Assembly: GCA_964563165.1 (NCBI GenBank)
Contig: CAZLWA010000046.1
Location: 1-46,054, forward strand
Source: CAZLWA01 sp964563165
Lineage (GTDB): Bacteria; CLD3; SB21
Length of the DNA stretch: 46,054 bases
Direction of reading: 5' to 3'
Shown: one piece after another, positions 25,209 through 33,028 of the stretch
How the letters are laid out: each line of letters begins with the position of its first letter
Position numbering within the stretch: position 1 is the stretch's first letter
Translations under genes and position numbers: made by a program
Notes under the pieces: model-generated
Database searches by the model: none
The model's input: the letters and a program-made list of their open reading frames with translations, nothing else
What the model was told of the DNA's origin: nothing

Positions 25209-26411
25209 ATGAGATTAAAAATAATCCTTTTCGCTTTCAGCCTGATCTTGGTTGACGGGGTCCATGCCCAGCATTTTTACCTGTACGATACCGATCAATT
25301 CAACGTCGCACCGCAGGTCGCCTATAATAAGGTAGACGGTTTGTTCACCGGCATCACCGGCCGATACCAGTTCAACGAATATTTTTCCGCTCAGGGAAAA
25401 TTGGGCTATGCATTTTCGGGAAAATATCCGCGCTACGGCGTCGGCCTGCAAAAATCTTTTCCCCACGGTAACAACGAATTCAATATCTCCGCCGATTATT
25501 TCCGTGAAACGGTTTCCAACGACACGTATGTCATTCCCCGCTGGCAAAATTCATTGACCTCCATGCTATTTCACTTGGATTATTACGATCACTACGAAAC
25601 GCGCGGCGTGAAGATACGTTTGGGCCAGGTCTGGAACGGTACCTACCAGGTCCATATTTTTGGCGGCGCGCAAAAATATTTCCGATTGGACAATACCACC
25701 GAGAAAAGCCTTTTAGATTGGGGCGCCGATAACATCGGCGGCAAGAAATTATTTTCCAGGAATCCGCCGGCTGCGGAAGGCAGCGATTATTTTCTGGGAC
25801 TGGATTACGACATAGACTTTCGTCCCTCTCCCCTGGCGTTTGTTTCCGCCTGGCATTTTAAAGGCACGTATTCCAATTCCGCAATAATGCATCACGCAAC
25901 GCGATCCGATTTCTCATATAACCGGCTGGACCTTCAATTCACACGCTATCAGCGGCTGTTCCCGAACCACAAAATGAAAGCTTCACTGCGGCTGGCGTCG
26001 TACGAAGGCCAAACGCAATTTCAATCCGATTCCTTAGGGACTCTCAAGCCGCGCGATCAGTTCTTATTGGACGCCGGCGGTTACGGTTCGCTGCGCGGCT
26101 ACCATTATCGTGAATTTGAAAACGGTAATCGCCTGGCCGTCTTCAGCTTAGATTATTATTTTAGCGGCGGCCTGTTTAAGACTTTTAACCTGGTCCTGTT
26201 CGGCGACGCGGGCCGCGTATGGACGGCCGGCACGTCCAAATCGTTTGCCGGCTTTGGCGGCGCGGGGCTGAAGAATTTCCAGGCGGATGCCGGAGCGGGA
26301 GTTGCATTGGCTGAATACCTGCGGCTCGATTGGGCGTTTCCGTTAAAAAAAGGGATTGCCACGAAACGCGGCGACTCTAAAGTTTATTTCCGAATGACTT
26401 TAAAACTCTAA
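25209..26411 (+). CDS. Outer-membrane beta-barrel protein, Omp85/surface-antigen-like
   Basis: A 400-residue exported protein with signal peptide MRLKIILFAFSLILVDGVHAQ. The mature part alternates aromatic and polar residues as in a beta-barrel, and the C-terminal third has marks of the Omp85 (bacterial surface antigen) barrel: GSLRGYHYREFENGNRLAV, then LVLFGDAGRVW, and a final strand ending KVYFRMTLKL. No POTRA domains are present, so it is not BamA. Its role may be in transport or assembly at the outer membrane. The ATG at 25209 is chosen because the in-frame ATG at 25182 lies inside the tRNA-Asn terminator. Confidence 0.75.
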   Translation: MRLKIILFAFSLILVDGVHAQHFYLYDTDQFNVAPQVAYNKVDGLFTGITGRYQFNEYFSAQGKLGYAFSGKYPRYGVGLQKSFPHGNNEFNISADYFRETVSNDTYVIPRWQNSLTSMLFHLDYYDHYETRGVKIRLGQVWNGTYQVHIFGGAQKYFRLDNTTEKSLLDWGADNIGGKKLFSRNPPAAEGSDYFLGLDYDIDFRPSPLAFVSAWHFKGTYSNSAIMHHATRSDFSYNRLDLQFTRYQRLFPNHKMKASLRLASYEGQTQFQSDSLGTLKPRDQFLLDAGGYGSLRGYHYREFENGNRLAVFSLDYYFSGGLFKTFNLVLFGDAGRVWTAGTSKSFAGFGGAGLKNFQADAGAGVALAEYLRLDWAFPLKKGIATKRGDSKVYFRMTLKL

Positions 26412-26456
26412 CCAACCGTTTCCTCTCTTTTTCAAAGAGGGCTCAAAAAAATTTTC

Positions 26457-27194
26457 ATGCGCGACGATCAATATTTTTACGTACTGCCCGCCGATGTGCT
26501 CGGAGGAAAATTATGGCTTCGGGGCGATGAGGCAAGGCATTGCACTAAAGTCCTTAGAAAAACAATCGGAGATGCTTTCTTCGCCGTGGACGGCCTCGGC
26601 CATGAGTATGCCGTCTCTGTGGCCCGTGTTGAAAAAGCCGCTGTGGAATGCATCGTGGAGGGCGTAAAACTCAAACCTACCGAATTGCCCTTTCACATCA
26701 CGCTCGCCCAGGCGCTCATTAAGAAAGACCATTTCGATCTGGTCGCAGAAAAAACGACCGAGCTCGGCGTGCATACGCTGATTCCGATGAAGACGGCGCG
26801 CAGCGTTCCGGATCCGGGCGCGAACTCATGGTTCCGTTGGGGGAAAATTCTTGTGACCGCCATGAAACAATCCCGGCGTTCGGTACTGCCCGTTTTGCAG
26901 GAGCTCACCGTGTTTGAAAAGATCATAACAAATTCGGACGAGTACGATGTGAAAATTATTTTTCACGAGCGATCGGATCTGCCGTTCCCGGCCTATGCCC
27001 GTGAATGCTTATCCAAAAGCGCCCTTGATAAAGTTCTTTTGCTGATCGGTCCTGAAGGCGGGTTTACCGAATCCGAAACGGCACTGGCCGTAGAGCATGG
27101 ATTCATAAGCCTTTCTTTAGGGGCACGCCGTTTGCGGGCTGAAACCGCCGCTATCTCCGCACTGACCCTTTTTTCAAATGTGTCCTGCCGGTAA
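26457..27194 (+). CDS. rsmE: 16S rRNA m3U1498 methyltransferase RsmE
   Basis: A 245-residue SPOUT-class methyltransferase with an N-terminal PUA-like part (HCTKVLRKTIGDAFFAVDGLG). The C-terminal knot has EKTTELGVHTLIPM, QSRRSVLPVL and LIGPEGGFTESE, followed by SLGARRLRAETAAISAL. The protein uses S-adenosylmethionine to methylate U1498 of 16S rRNA. Length and motif spacing are normal. No clear operon partner follows; the next gene is on the same strand beyond a 360-bp spacer. Confidence 0.95.
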   Translation: MRDDQYFYVLPADVLGGKLWLRGDEARHCTKVLRKTIGDAFFAVDGLGHEYAVSVARVEKAAVECIVEGVKLKPTELPFHITLAQALIKKDHFDLVAEKTTELGVHTLIPMKTARSVPDPGANSWFRWGKILVTAMKQSRRSVLPVLQELTVFEKIITNSDEYDVKIIFHERSDLPFPAYARECLSKSALDKVLLLIGPEGGFTESETALAVEHGFISLSLGARRLRAETAAISALTLFSNVSCR

Positions 27195-27270
27195 AACGTT
27201 TAGAATTAGGCGTTCGCGCTTGCCGCCGCCCGCGAAGCCCAAAAAATAGGCGGTCTATAGAAAATAGTAC

Positions 27271-27299
27271 TTGACAAATGACACTCCGTGCATTATATT
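27271..27299 (+). promoter_or_regulatory. Near-consensus sigma-70-type promoter
   Basis: TTGACA (27271-27276), exactly 17 bp, TATATT (27294-27299). This is the best promoter in the window. No protein gene with a start site lies directly behind it, so it probably drives a non-coding RNA. Confidence 0.8.
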
Positions 27300-27305
27300 T
27301 ACAGC

Positions 27306-27480
27306 ATTGAGTTCACACAGACTGTCCCTTGAGAGCCTTATGAACTCGATGTTTCCTTGGAGGTGTCTTTTAGAAAGAGGATTCTTTTCTTCAGTTCTTT
27401 TAAATGCGTTTCCTCCCTGTCTCCCATGCTTCGCGAGAGAACACCCCGGTGACCCGCCGGTGTGAAGAAGTATGACAGCT
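27306..27480 (+). ncRNA. Candidate structured non-coding RNA of unknown family
   Basis: The 358-bp spacer between rsmE and HU has no coding support. From the predicted start (27306) the transcript opens with a 10-bp stem, ATTGAGTTCA paired with TGAACTCGAT (one G-T), enclosing about 25 nt. Near its end a second hairpin forms around CCGG-TGACCCG-CCGG (about 27440-27462). The 180-nt size and the stretch GTCCCTTGAG recall 6S RNA, but the two ends do not form the 6S closing stem, and there is no clean terminator (TTTTT at 27480-27484). It might instead be a leader of HU. Confidence 0.4.
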
Positions 27481-27497
27481 TTTTAAAACGTGCGCGT

Positions 27498-27503
27498 TAT
27501 AAT
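27498..27503 (+). promoter_or_regulatory. Possible -10 box of the HU gene
   Basis: TATAAT stands 50 bp before the HU start. No good -35 box lies 16-18 bp upstream, so the assignment rests on the -10 alone. Confidence 0.35.
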
Positions 27504-27552
27504 AACTGTTGACGTTGCTCGTTTTACTAACTCAAGATAAGGAGTCCTTACA

Positions 27553-27831
27553 ATGACCAAAGCTGAAATCGTCACAAGAATGGCGAAAGACGCCGACGTT
27601 CCGAAAACCAAAGCTGAAAAAGCTTTGCATGCGTTTGTGGATGCCATTACGGGATCGCTGAAAAAAGGTAAAAGCGTAACGCTCGTGGGTTTCGGCACAT
27701 TTGCCGTGTCCAGGAGAAAAGCCCGCATGGGAAGAAATCCTCAAACCGGCGCCGCACTCAAAATTGCCGCCGCGAAAGTTCCGAAATTCAAAGCCGGCAA
27801 AGCGCTGAAAGACGCCGTCAGAAAGAGCTGA
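27553..27831 (+). CDS. HU-family DNA-binding protein
   Basis: A 92-residue HU/IHF-type nucleoid protein: TKAEIVTRMAKDADVPKTK at the start, GKSVTLVGFGTFAVSRRKAR in the middle, the DNA-contacting arm GRNPQTGAALKIAA and KFKAGKALKDAV at the end. The length is normal. HU bends DNA and helps compact the chromosome. AAGGAGT lies before the ATG, and a strong terminator follows, so it is monocistronic. Confidence 0.96.
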   Translation: MTKAEIVTRMAKDADVPKTKAEKALHAFVDAITGSLKKGKSVTLVGFGTFAVSRRKARMGRNPQTGAALKIAAAKVPKFKAGKALKDAVRKS

Positions 27832-27870
27832 TTGCTTATCCCGCTTCGTAATAGGTGAAGAAAGCAATCG

Positions 27871-27909
27871 AAACCCTCCCGATTCATATTCGGGAGGGTT
27901 TTTATTTTT
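27871..27909 (+). terminator. Terminator after HU
   Basis: AACCCTCCCGA pairs with TCGGGAGGGTT around a short loop (27872-27900), followed by TTTATTTTT. Confidence 0.93.
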
Positions 27910-28058
27910 AACTTGAAAGGCTCACTTCTTTCGCATAAATTGTGTTGCGATTTGTTCACGGGGATTCGCAAGAAAATACATCTGAAATAATCTACAGCCG
28001 CGGCCTGTTGCTTTCGAGATTTTCGATTTACATTGATATTCGAATAGATATATAACTC

Positions 28059-28676
28059 ATGCTGATTCTCGGAGTTTTCGCGTCCGGCAACGGATCCAAT
28101 TGCCAGGCCCTTGTCCGGGCGATGGAAGAGGGCAAACTCGATGCCGTTATCGGATTGATCGTCAGCAATAATACCGATGCCGGAGTTCTCGCATATGCCA
28201 GGCAGAAAGCCATACCTTGCTTACACATCGCCAGCGAACAGTTTGAGAGCAAGGACCTGTTTTATGAGCACCTGCTCGCCGCGCTGAAGCAGCACCGTAT
28301 TGAAATGATCGTTCTCGCGGGGTATATGAAAAAGATAGGCAAGCAGCTCCTTCAGGCGTATCCGAATAAGATCTTAAATATTCATCCCGCGCTGTTACCG
28401 GCCTTTGGCGGAAAAGGTATGTTTGGACGGCATGTACACGAAGCGGTTATCGAATACGGGGCAAAAATCACAGGTGTGACCGTTCACCTCGTGGACAGCG
28501 AGTACGATCACGGCCCGATCGTGATGCAGCAGGTTACGGAAGTGAGAGATGATGATACTCCCGAAACGCTTGCGCGCCGGGTACTTGAGTTGGAACATCA
28601 GACGTATTACCGGGCGATACAATTATTTGCCGGCAAAAAAATAGAGATCATTGCACGAAAAGTTATCAACCACTAA
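28059..28676 (+). CDS. purN: Phosphoribosylglycinamide formyltransferase PurN
   Basis: A 205-residue transformylase that formylates GAR with 10-formyl-THF in purine synthesis. The phosphate loop is FASGNGSNCQAL. The catalytic set is seen in ILNIHPALLPAFGG (Asn and His) and in HLVDSEYDHGPIVMQQ (Asp). VLAGYMKKIG is the expected GYM motif. Its length is normal. No other pur genes are next to it. Confidence 0.95.
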   Translation: MLILGVFASGNGSNCQALVRAMEEGKLDAVIGLIVSNNTDAGVLAYARQKAIPCLHIASEQFESKDLFYEHLLAALKQHRIEMIVLAGYMKKIGKQLLQAYPNKILNIHPALLPAFGGKGMFGRHVHEAVIEYGAKITGVTVHLVDSEYDHGPIVMQQVTEVRDDDTPETLARRVLELEHQTYYRAIQLFAGKKIEIIARKVINH

Positions 28677-28710
28677 TAGTAAATGAGAAATCATTGAAGG
28701 AGGAATGGCT

Positions 28711-29733
28711 ATGAGATTATTCAAAATCATTTGGATCATGATCGTTGCGGCCGGATTTACCGTGGGGCCTACCTTTGCGCAGGTAAAACTGAACGCAGAT
28801 TCAGAGAAACAGGGAATTGCGATCGTTCCGTTTGACTATGTTGCTCTCAGCAAGCATTACGGGGCAACGGAAACTTTTACCGCTACCGGCCGTTCACTGC
28901 AGTGGAAGGCGGGAAGTTCAGACGTTTTTTCAGACGCCGACCAGGTTAAGGCTTTTGCGGACGCGACCACAGAAAAGGTAACGAATGCATTCGTCAAACT
29001 GAGACGATTTAAAGTTCTCTCACGCAAAGACGTTGAGAAGATCATGGGTGAACAAAATTTTCAAATGAGCGATAATGTTAATACCCAAAGCGCCGCCCAG
29101 GTAGGAAATATGCTGGGCGCCTCATTTATGGTAATGGGACAGATGCAGAACGTTTCCGCCACTGAGATCAAGGATGACAAGGGAAACCCCACGAACTCCT
29201 ATTCTGCGAAAGTAGAATTGCAGTTGCGCGTGGTGGATGTATCCACCGGTGAGATTCTCACTTCCAAAGACATAAAAGGCGAGTACGGAGCGGCCGCGGC
29301 CGTGATGGGTATGTTTATGAAAGGCGTGACCGCAGGAGTCGGCGGAGCCAGGACCCCTGCGAATGCAGCATTCTCAGCTTTGGATAAAGCTATGGAAGAA
29401 GTATTTGAATGGACCAAAAGAGCGTTTCCGGCTGAAGGAGAGATATTTGAGATCGTAAAGGAAGACAAGAAAGACGGGGCCGTCAAAGTAAACATTTCGT
29501 GCGGAAAAGACATCGGAGTTTCCAAAAATGATGCGTTTCGGGTTTATCTTGAATCGGAGATCGAAGTCGCAGGCAAAATGCGAAAGAAAACGACCGATCT
29601 CGGAAGATTGATCGTCAAAACCTTATCCGAGGACGGCTGGTCTTCGATATGCGAAGTGGACAAGGGAGGAAAGGCCATTTCGGATACTTTCAAGAAAGGC
29701 GTCAAAATGAAAGTGGTTGGAGTTAAGAAATAG
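28711..29733 (+). CDS. Secreted CsgG-like protein
   Basis: A 340-residue exported protein with signal peptide MRLFKIIWIMIVAAGFTVGPTFAQ. The CsgG-type core is seen in IAIVPFDYVALSKHYG, RRFKVLSRKDVEKIMGEQNF, AAQVGNMLGASFMVMGQMQNV and VELQLRVVDVSTGEILTS. There is no lipobox Cys, unlike E. coli CsgG, so it is probably soluble or periplasmic rather than a curli channel; no curli genes are near. The last 100 residues form a separate domain. The ATG at 28711 is chosen because GGAGG lies 7 bp before it; the ATG at 28705 is too close. Confidence 0.78.
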   Translation: MRLFKIIWIMIVAAGFTVGPTFAQVKLNADSEKQGIAIVPFDYVALSKHYGATETFTATGRSLQWKAGSSDVFSDADQVKAFADATTEKVTNAFVKLRRFKVLSRKDVEKIMGEQNFQMSDNVNTQSAAQVGNMLGASFMVMGQMQNVSATEIKDDKGNPTNSYSAKVELQLRVVDVSTGEILTSKDIKGEYGAAAAVMGMFMKGVTAGVGGARTPANAAFSALDKAMEEVFEWTKRAFPAEGEIFEIVKEDKKDGAVKVNISCGKDIGVSKNDAFRVYLESEIEVAGKMRKKTTDLGRLIVKTLSEDGWSSICEVDKGGKAISDTFKKGVKMKVVGVKK

Positions 29734-29754
29734 ATCGCGCGGAACTGTAGAAAT

Positions 29755-29796
29755 AAAAAACTCCCGGACGAATTTTAGGTCGGGAGTTTTTTATTT
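29755..29796. terminator. Bidirectional terminator between convergent genes
   Basis: AAAAAACTCCCG (29755-29766) pairs with CGGGAGTTTTTT (29781-29792). T-runs stand on both sides, so it can end the CsgG-like gene and the lipoprotein gene, whose stop codon at 29791-29793 overlaps it. Confidence 0.93.
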
Positions 29797-30360
29797 ATTC
29801 CCCATCTTTCGTTCGAAATCCTTCAGCGTCCTGTTGATGGCGAATTCGTTGGTCAGGACCGTGTCCAGGATCGCCGTCATCGTTTTGAACTTTTCGTGAT
29901 CGCGTAAGACCGCATAATTGTTCTTCAATCGCTCGTACGATGCGGTCAATTCAAGGAACGATTGCCGGAATTCGTCCGGCGGCGCGGTCAGGAGTTTTCT
30001 CAGACTGTCCAAATAAGTTTTATTGTATGATTCCGCACGGATGTAATTTTCCGAAGCAATATTTTTTGCCACCTCTTCATTCCAATGTTCTCTGCCGGAA
30101 GTTCCCGCCAGCATGAGCCCGAGGCGCTGATTAAAGTCCCGGCTCCGAAAACCCAATTCGATCGAAAACGCCAGGATCCGGTCGACGTACTTTTGAGACT
30201 TCAAAGAATCTAAACTCCGCCCCCGGATGACGGGTAAATCATAGTTGATTTTCAATTCCGGAACTGTCGATGTATCGGAGGCCTGAGAGTCTTGTTTTTT
30301 CTTTGAACAACCGGCGCATAGTAAAATTAAAAGAAAAACCGCGAGGGGATTGAACTTCAT
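29791..30360 (-). CDS. Hypothetical lipoprotein
   Basis: A 189-residue protein with a lipoprotein signal peptide (MKFNPLAVFLLILLCAGC, Cys at residue 18) followed by a Lys/Ser/Asp-rich spacer. The rest is predicted mainly helical and charged. No family is recognised. It lies 17 bp after leuS on the same strand and probably shares its transcript. Confidence 0.75.
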   Translation of the reverse strand: MKFNPLAVFLLILLCAGCSKKKQDSQASDTSTVPELKINYDLPVIRGRSLDSLKSQKYVDRILAFSIELGFRSRDFNQRLGLMLAGTSGREHWNEEVAKNIASENYIRAESYNKTYLDSLRKLLTAPPDEFRQSFLELTASYERLKNNYAVLRDHEKFKTMTAILDTVLTNEFAINRTLKDFERKMGNK

Positions 30361-30377
30361 TTTTAATTCGCTGTTAA

Positions 30378-32819
30378 TTACTTGATAACGACATTGACCA
30401 ATTTGTCAGGCACTATGATGGTCTTCAAAATTTCTTTTCCCGATATCCACGTCGCCAGTTTTTCTTTGACCAGTTTCTCCAGTTCGTCTTTCTCCAGTCC
30501 TTTTGGCACAAATAACTTCTCCCGCAATTTTCCGTTCACCTGCAAGACCACCGTGACTTCCTCATCCACGGTGATCGCTTCGTCGTATTCCGGAAAGGGT
30601 TCATACGCCAGCGTATTTTTGTGTCCCAATTTCTGCCATAATTCCTCGGCAAGGTGCGGCGCAAAAGGCGCGAGCACACGTACGAAGGGTTCCAGGATTC
30701 CCAAGGGGCGAATTTCCAGCGGGGTCATTTCATTGACAAAGATCATCATCTGCGAAATGGCCGTGTTAAAATTCAGCGATTCGATATCCTGACTGACTTT
30801 TTTAATCGTTTTGTGAAGAATCTTTTTCTGCCCGGCTGCCGGCTCAACGTCACGCAATTGCGCGCTCAATTGATTCTGTGAATCCACATATAACCGCCAC
30901 ACACGCTGCAAAAAACGGTACACCCCTTCTACGCCGTGAGTACTCCACGGTTTGGTTTGTACGAGCGGGCCCATAAACATCTCATACAGCCGCAGAGCAT
31001 CTGCGCCGTAGCGGGCAATAATATCGTCCGGATTGATGACGTTGCCGCGCGATTTGGACATTTTCTGGGAATCTTCGCCCAGGATCGTTCCCTGATTGAT
31101 CAGTTTCAAAAAAGGCTCTCGCGTGGAAACCAAACCCAAATCAAAAAGGACCTTATGCCAAAACCGAGCATACAGGAGATGCAGGACCGCGTGTTCCGCG
31201 CCTCCGATATAGATGTTGACCGGCATCCAGTATTTCTCTTTTTCCGGGTCGCAGAACATTTTATCGTTTTTCGGATCACAGTACCTAAGATAGTACCAAC
31301 ATGAACCTGCCCATTGCGGCATGGTATTCGTTTCACGGCGTGCGTTGTGTCCGTCCACTTTCACATGGACCCAATCTGTCAGCGCCGCCAGCGGTGACTC
31401 GCCGGTGCCTGCGGGTTTATAGGATTGGGATTCCGGTAAGGTCAGCGGTAATTCCGATTCAGCCGCAGGCCGGATCGTTCCGTCCTCGAAATGCAGCAGC
31501 GGGAACGGTTCGCCCCAATAGCGTTGACGCGAGAAAAGCCAATCGCGCAATTTATAATTTATTTTTGCCCGTCCGATTTTTTTTTCTTCGAGCCATTGGA
31601 TCATTTTCTTCCCGGCCTCGGAGATTCTCAGTCCGTTTAAGAAACCGCTGTTGATCGCTGGCCCGTCGCCGGTAAAAGAGTTTCCGTCAAAATCAGGCGG
31701 CGGCTGAACCGTGCGAACGATCGGCAAATTGAACTTTTCTGCAAATTCCCAATCGCGCTCGTCCTGCCCCGGCACGGCCATGATCGCGCCGGTTCCATAA
31801 CTGATCAGAACATAGTCCGCGATCCATATCGGGATTTCTTTCAGATCGGCCGGATTGACCGCGTAGGCACCCGTCCACACGCCGCTTTTTTCTTTGGCGA
31901 GCTCGGTCCGTTCCATGTCGCTTTTCAGCGTAGCTTTGCGTTGATAGTCCTCAACAACTTTTTTCCGATCGGTCGTTGTTATTTTTTCAACGAAAGGATG
32001 TTCCGGAGCGAGCACCATGTAAGTCGCACCGAAAATAGTGTCGGGGCGTGTCGTAAAAATCTGAATTCTTGATTCTGAATTCTTAATTCTGAATTCTATT
32101 TCCGCACCTTCGCTTCTGCCGATCCAATTCCGCTGCATGTCTTTGATGTTCTCCGGCCATTCCACCAATTCCAGATCGTCCAGCAGGCGGTCCGCATAGG
32201 CCGTAATTTTAAGCATCCACTGTTTCATAGGCCTGCGCACGACGGTGAAGCCTTTTTCGATTTGCTCGGGCACTTCTTCATTCGCGACCACGGTCCCTAA
32301 CTCGGGACACCAGTTCACGGGAACCTCCGCGAGATACGCCAGTCCCTTTTTATATAATTGAAGGAATATCCACTGCGTCCATTTATAATATTCCGGATCG
32401 GTCGTATTGACTTCGCGGTCCCAGTCGTACGAGAAACCGAACATTCTTAATTGGCGGCGGAAATTATCAATGTTCTGCCGGGTAGTGATCGCCGGATGCA
32501 CGCCGGTCTTCACCGCATACTGTTCCGCCGGCAGGCCGAAGGCGTCCCATCCCATCGGATGCAGAACGTTGAATCCCTTCATGCGCTTATAGCGCGCAAG
32601 AATGTCGGTAGCCGTGTAACCCTCGGGATGACCCACATGCAGTCCTGCGCCGGACGGATAGGGAAACATGTCCAGAACGTAATAACGTTTTTCTTTTGGA
32701 AACGCAGGATCTTCCGTGACTTTGAAAGTCTCGTTCTCTTCCCAATAGCGCTGCCACTTTTTTTCAATCTCAGCGAAATTGTATTTGGCGCCGGTTTCCG
32801 TTTTTTGCTCCGATGACAT
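30378..32819 (-). CDS. leuS: Leucyl-tRNA synthetase
   Basis: An 813-residue class Ia synthetase of bacterial type. It has the HIGH motif as HVGH in PYPSGAGLHVGHPEGYT (near residue 60), the editing domain (FTTRPDTIFGATYMVLAPEHP), the KMSKS motif intact in DSQKMSKSRGNVI (near 590) and the C-terminal VVLQVNGKLREKLFV domain. An AT-rich direct repeat encodes about 12 residues just before FTTRPDT. The protein attaches leucine to tRNA-Leu and clears mischarged isoleucine or norvaline. Confidence 0.97.
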   Translation of the reverse strand: MSSEQKTETGAKYNFAEIEKKWQRYWEENETFKVTEDPAFPKEKRYYVLDMFPYPSGAGLHVGHPEGYTATDILARYKRMKGFNVLHPMGWDAFGLPAEQYAVKTGVHPAITTRQNIDNFRRQLRMFGFSYDWDREVNTTDPEYYKWTQWIFLQLYKKGLAYLAEVPVNWCPELGTVVANEEVPEQIEKGFTVVRRPMKQWMLKITAYADRLLDDLELVEWPENIKDMQRNWIGRSEGAEIEFRIKNSESRIQIFTTRPDTIFGATYMVLAPEHPFVEKITTTDRKKVVEDYQRKATLKSDMERTELAKEKSGVWTGAYAVNPADLKEIPIWIADYVLISYGTGAIMAVPGQDERDWEFAEKFNLPIVRTVQPPPDFDGNSFTGDGPAINSGFLNGLRISEAGKKMIQWLEEKKIGRAKINYKLRDWLFSRQRYWGEPFPLLHFEDGTIRPAAESELPLTLPESQSYKPAGTGESPLAALTDWVHVKVDGHNARRETNTMPQWAGSCWYYLRYCDPKNDKMFCDPEKEKYWMPVNIYIGGAEHAVLHLLYARFWHKVLFDLGLVSTREPFLKLINQGTILGEDSQKMSKSRGNVINPDDIIARYGADALRLYEMFMGPLVQTKPWSTHGVEGVYRFLQRVWRLYVDSQNQLSAQLRDVEPAAGQKKILHKTIKKVSQDIESLNFNTAISQMMIFVNEMTPLEIRPLGILEPFVRVLAPFAPHLAEELWQKLGHKNTLAYEPFPEYDEAITVDEEVTVVLQVNGKLREKLFVPKGLEKDELEKLVKEKLATWISGKEILKTIIVPDKLVNVVIK
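32061..32097. repeat. CTGAATTCTT-type direct repeat inside leuS
   Basis: CTGAATTCTTGATTCTGAAT continues with TCTTAATTCTGAATTCT. Units of TGAATTCTTAATTC-type are repeated in tandem within the coding frame, at the edge of the editing domain. Confidence 0.7.
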
Positions 32820-32855
32820 GCCCGTCCCTCTTGGAGTTTTATTTAATCAAGACGA

Positions 32856-32884
32856 ATTATAAAAAAAGCACAGGCCAATTGCAA
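32856..32884 (-). promoter_or_regulatory. Putative promoter of leuS
   Basis: On the minus strand TTGCAA (32879-32884), 17 bp, TATAAT (32856-32861), 37 bp before the leuS ATG. Confidence 0.6.
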
Positions 32885-32968
32885 GATAATGGTTAAAGGT
32901 CCGTGGGGCCAAATTTAGAAAACATGATCCCCGTCATGGTTTTTTTCGGACTTTATCGCGAATATCAA

Positions 32969-32997
32969 TTGTTTATATCGGAAAAGTGTTCTAACTT
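32969..32997 (+). promoter_or_regulatory. Possible promoter of icd
   Basis: TTGTTT (32969-32974), 17 bp, TAACTT (32992-32997), about 32 bp before the icd ATG. The -10 box is poor. Confidence 0.35.
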
Positions 32998-33028
32998 TTA
33001 AATCTAAAATCAACAGGAGACCCTTATT

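Noticed and set aside
27271..27465. A 64-codon frame inside the rsmE-HU spacer
   Set aside because: Its start lies inside the -35 region of the promoter, there is no ribosome site, and the composition is not protein-like.
27306..27480. Calling the candidate RNA 6S RNA
   Set aside because: The transcript ends do not pair as in 6S, and no central bubble can be drawn with confidence; only the size and a short motif agree.
28711..29733. Calling the gene csgG and a curli secretion system
   Set aside because: There is no lipobox, no csgA/B/E/F neighbours, and the C-terminal domain differs; only the family-level fold is supported.
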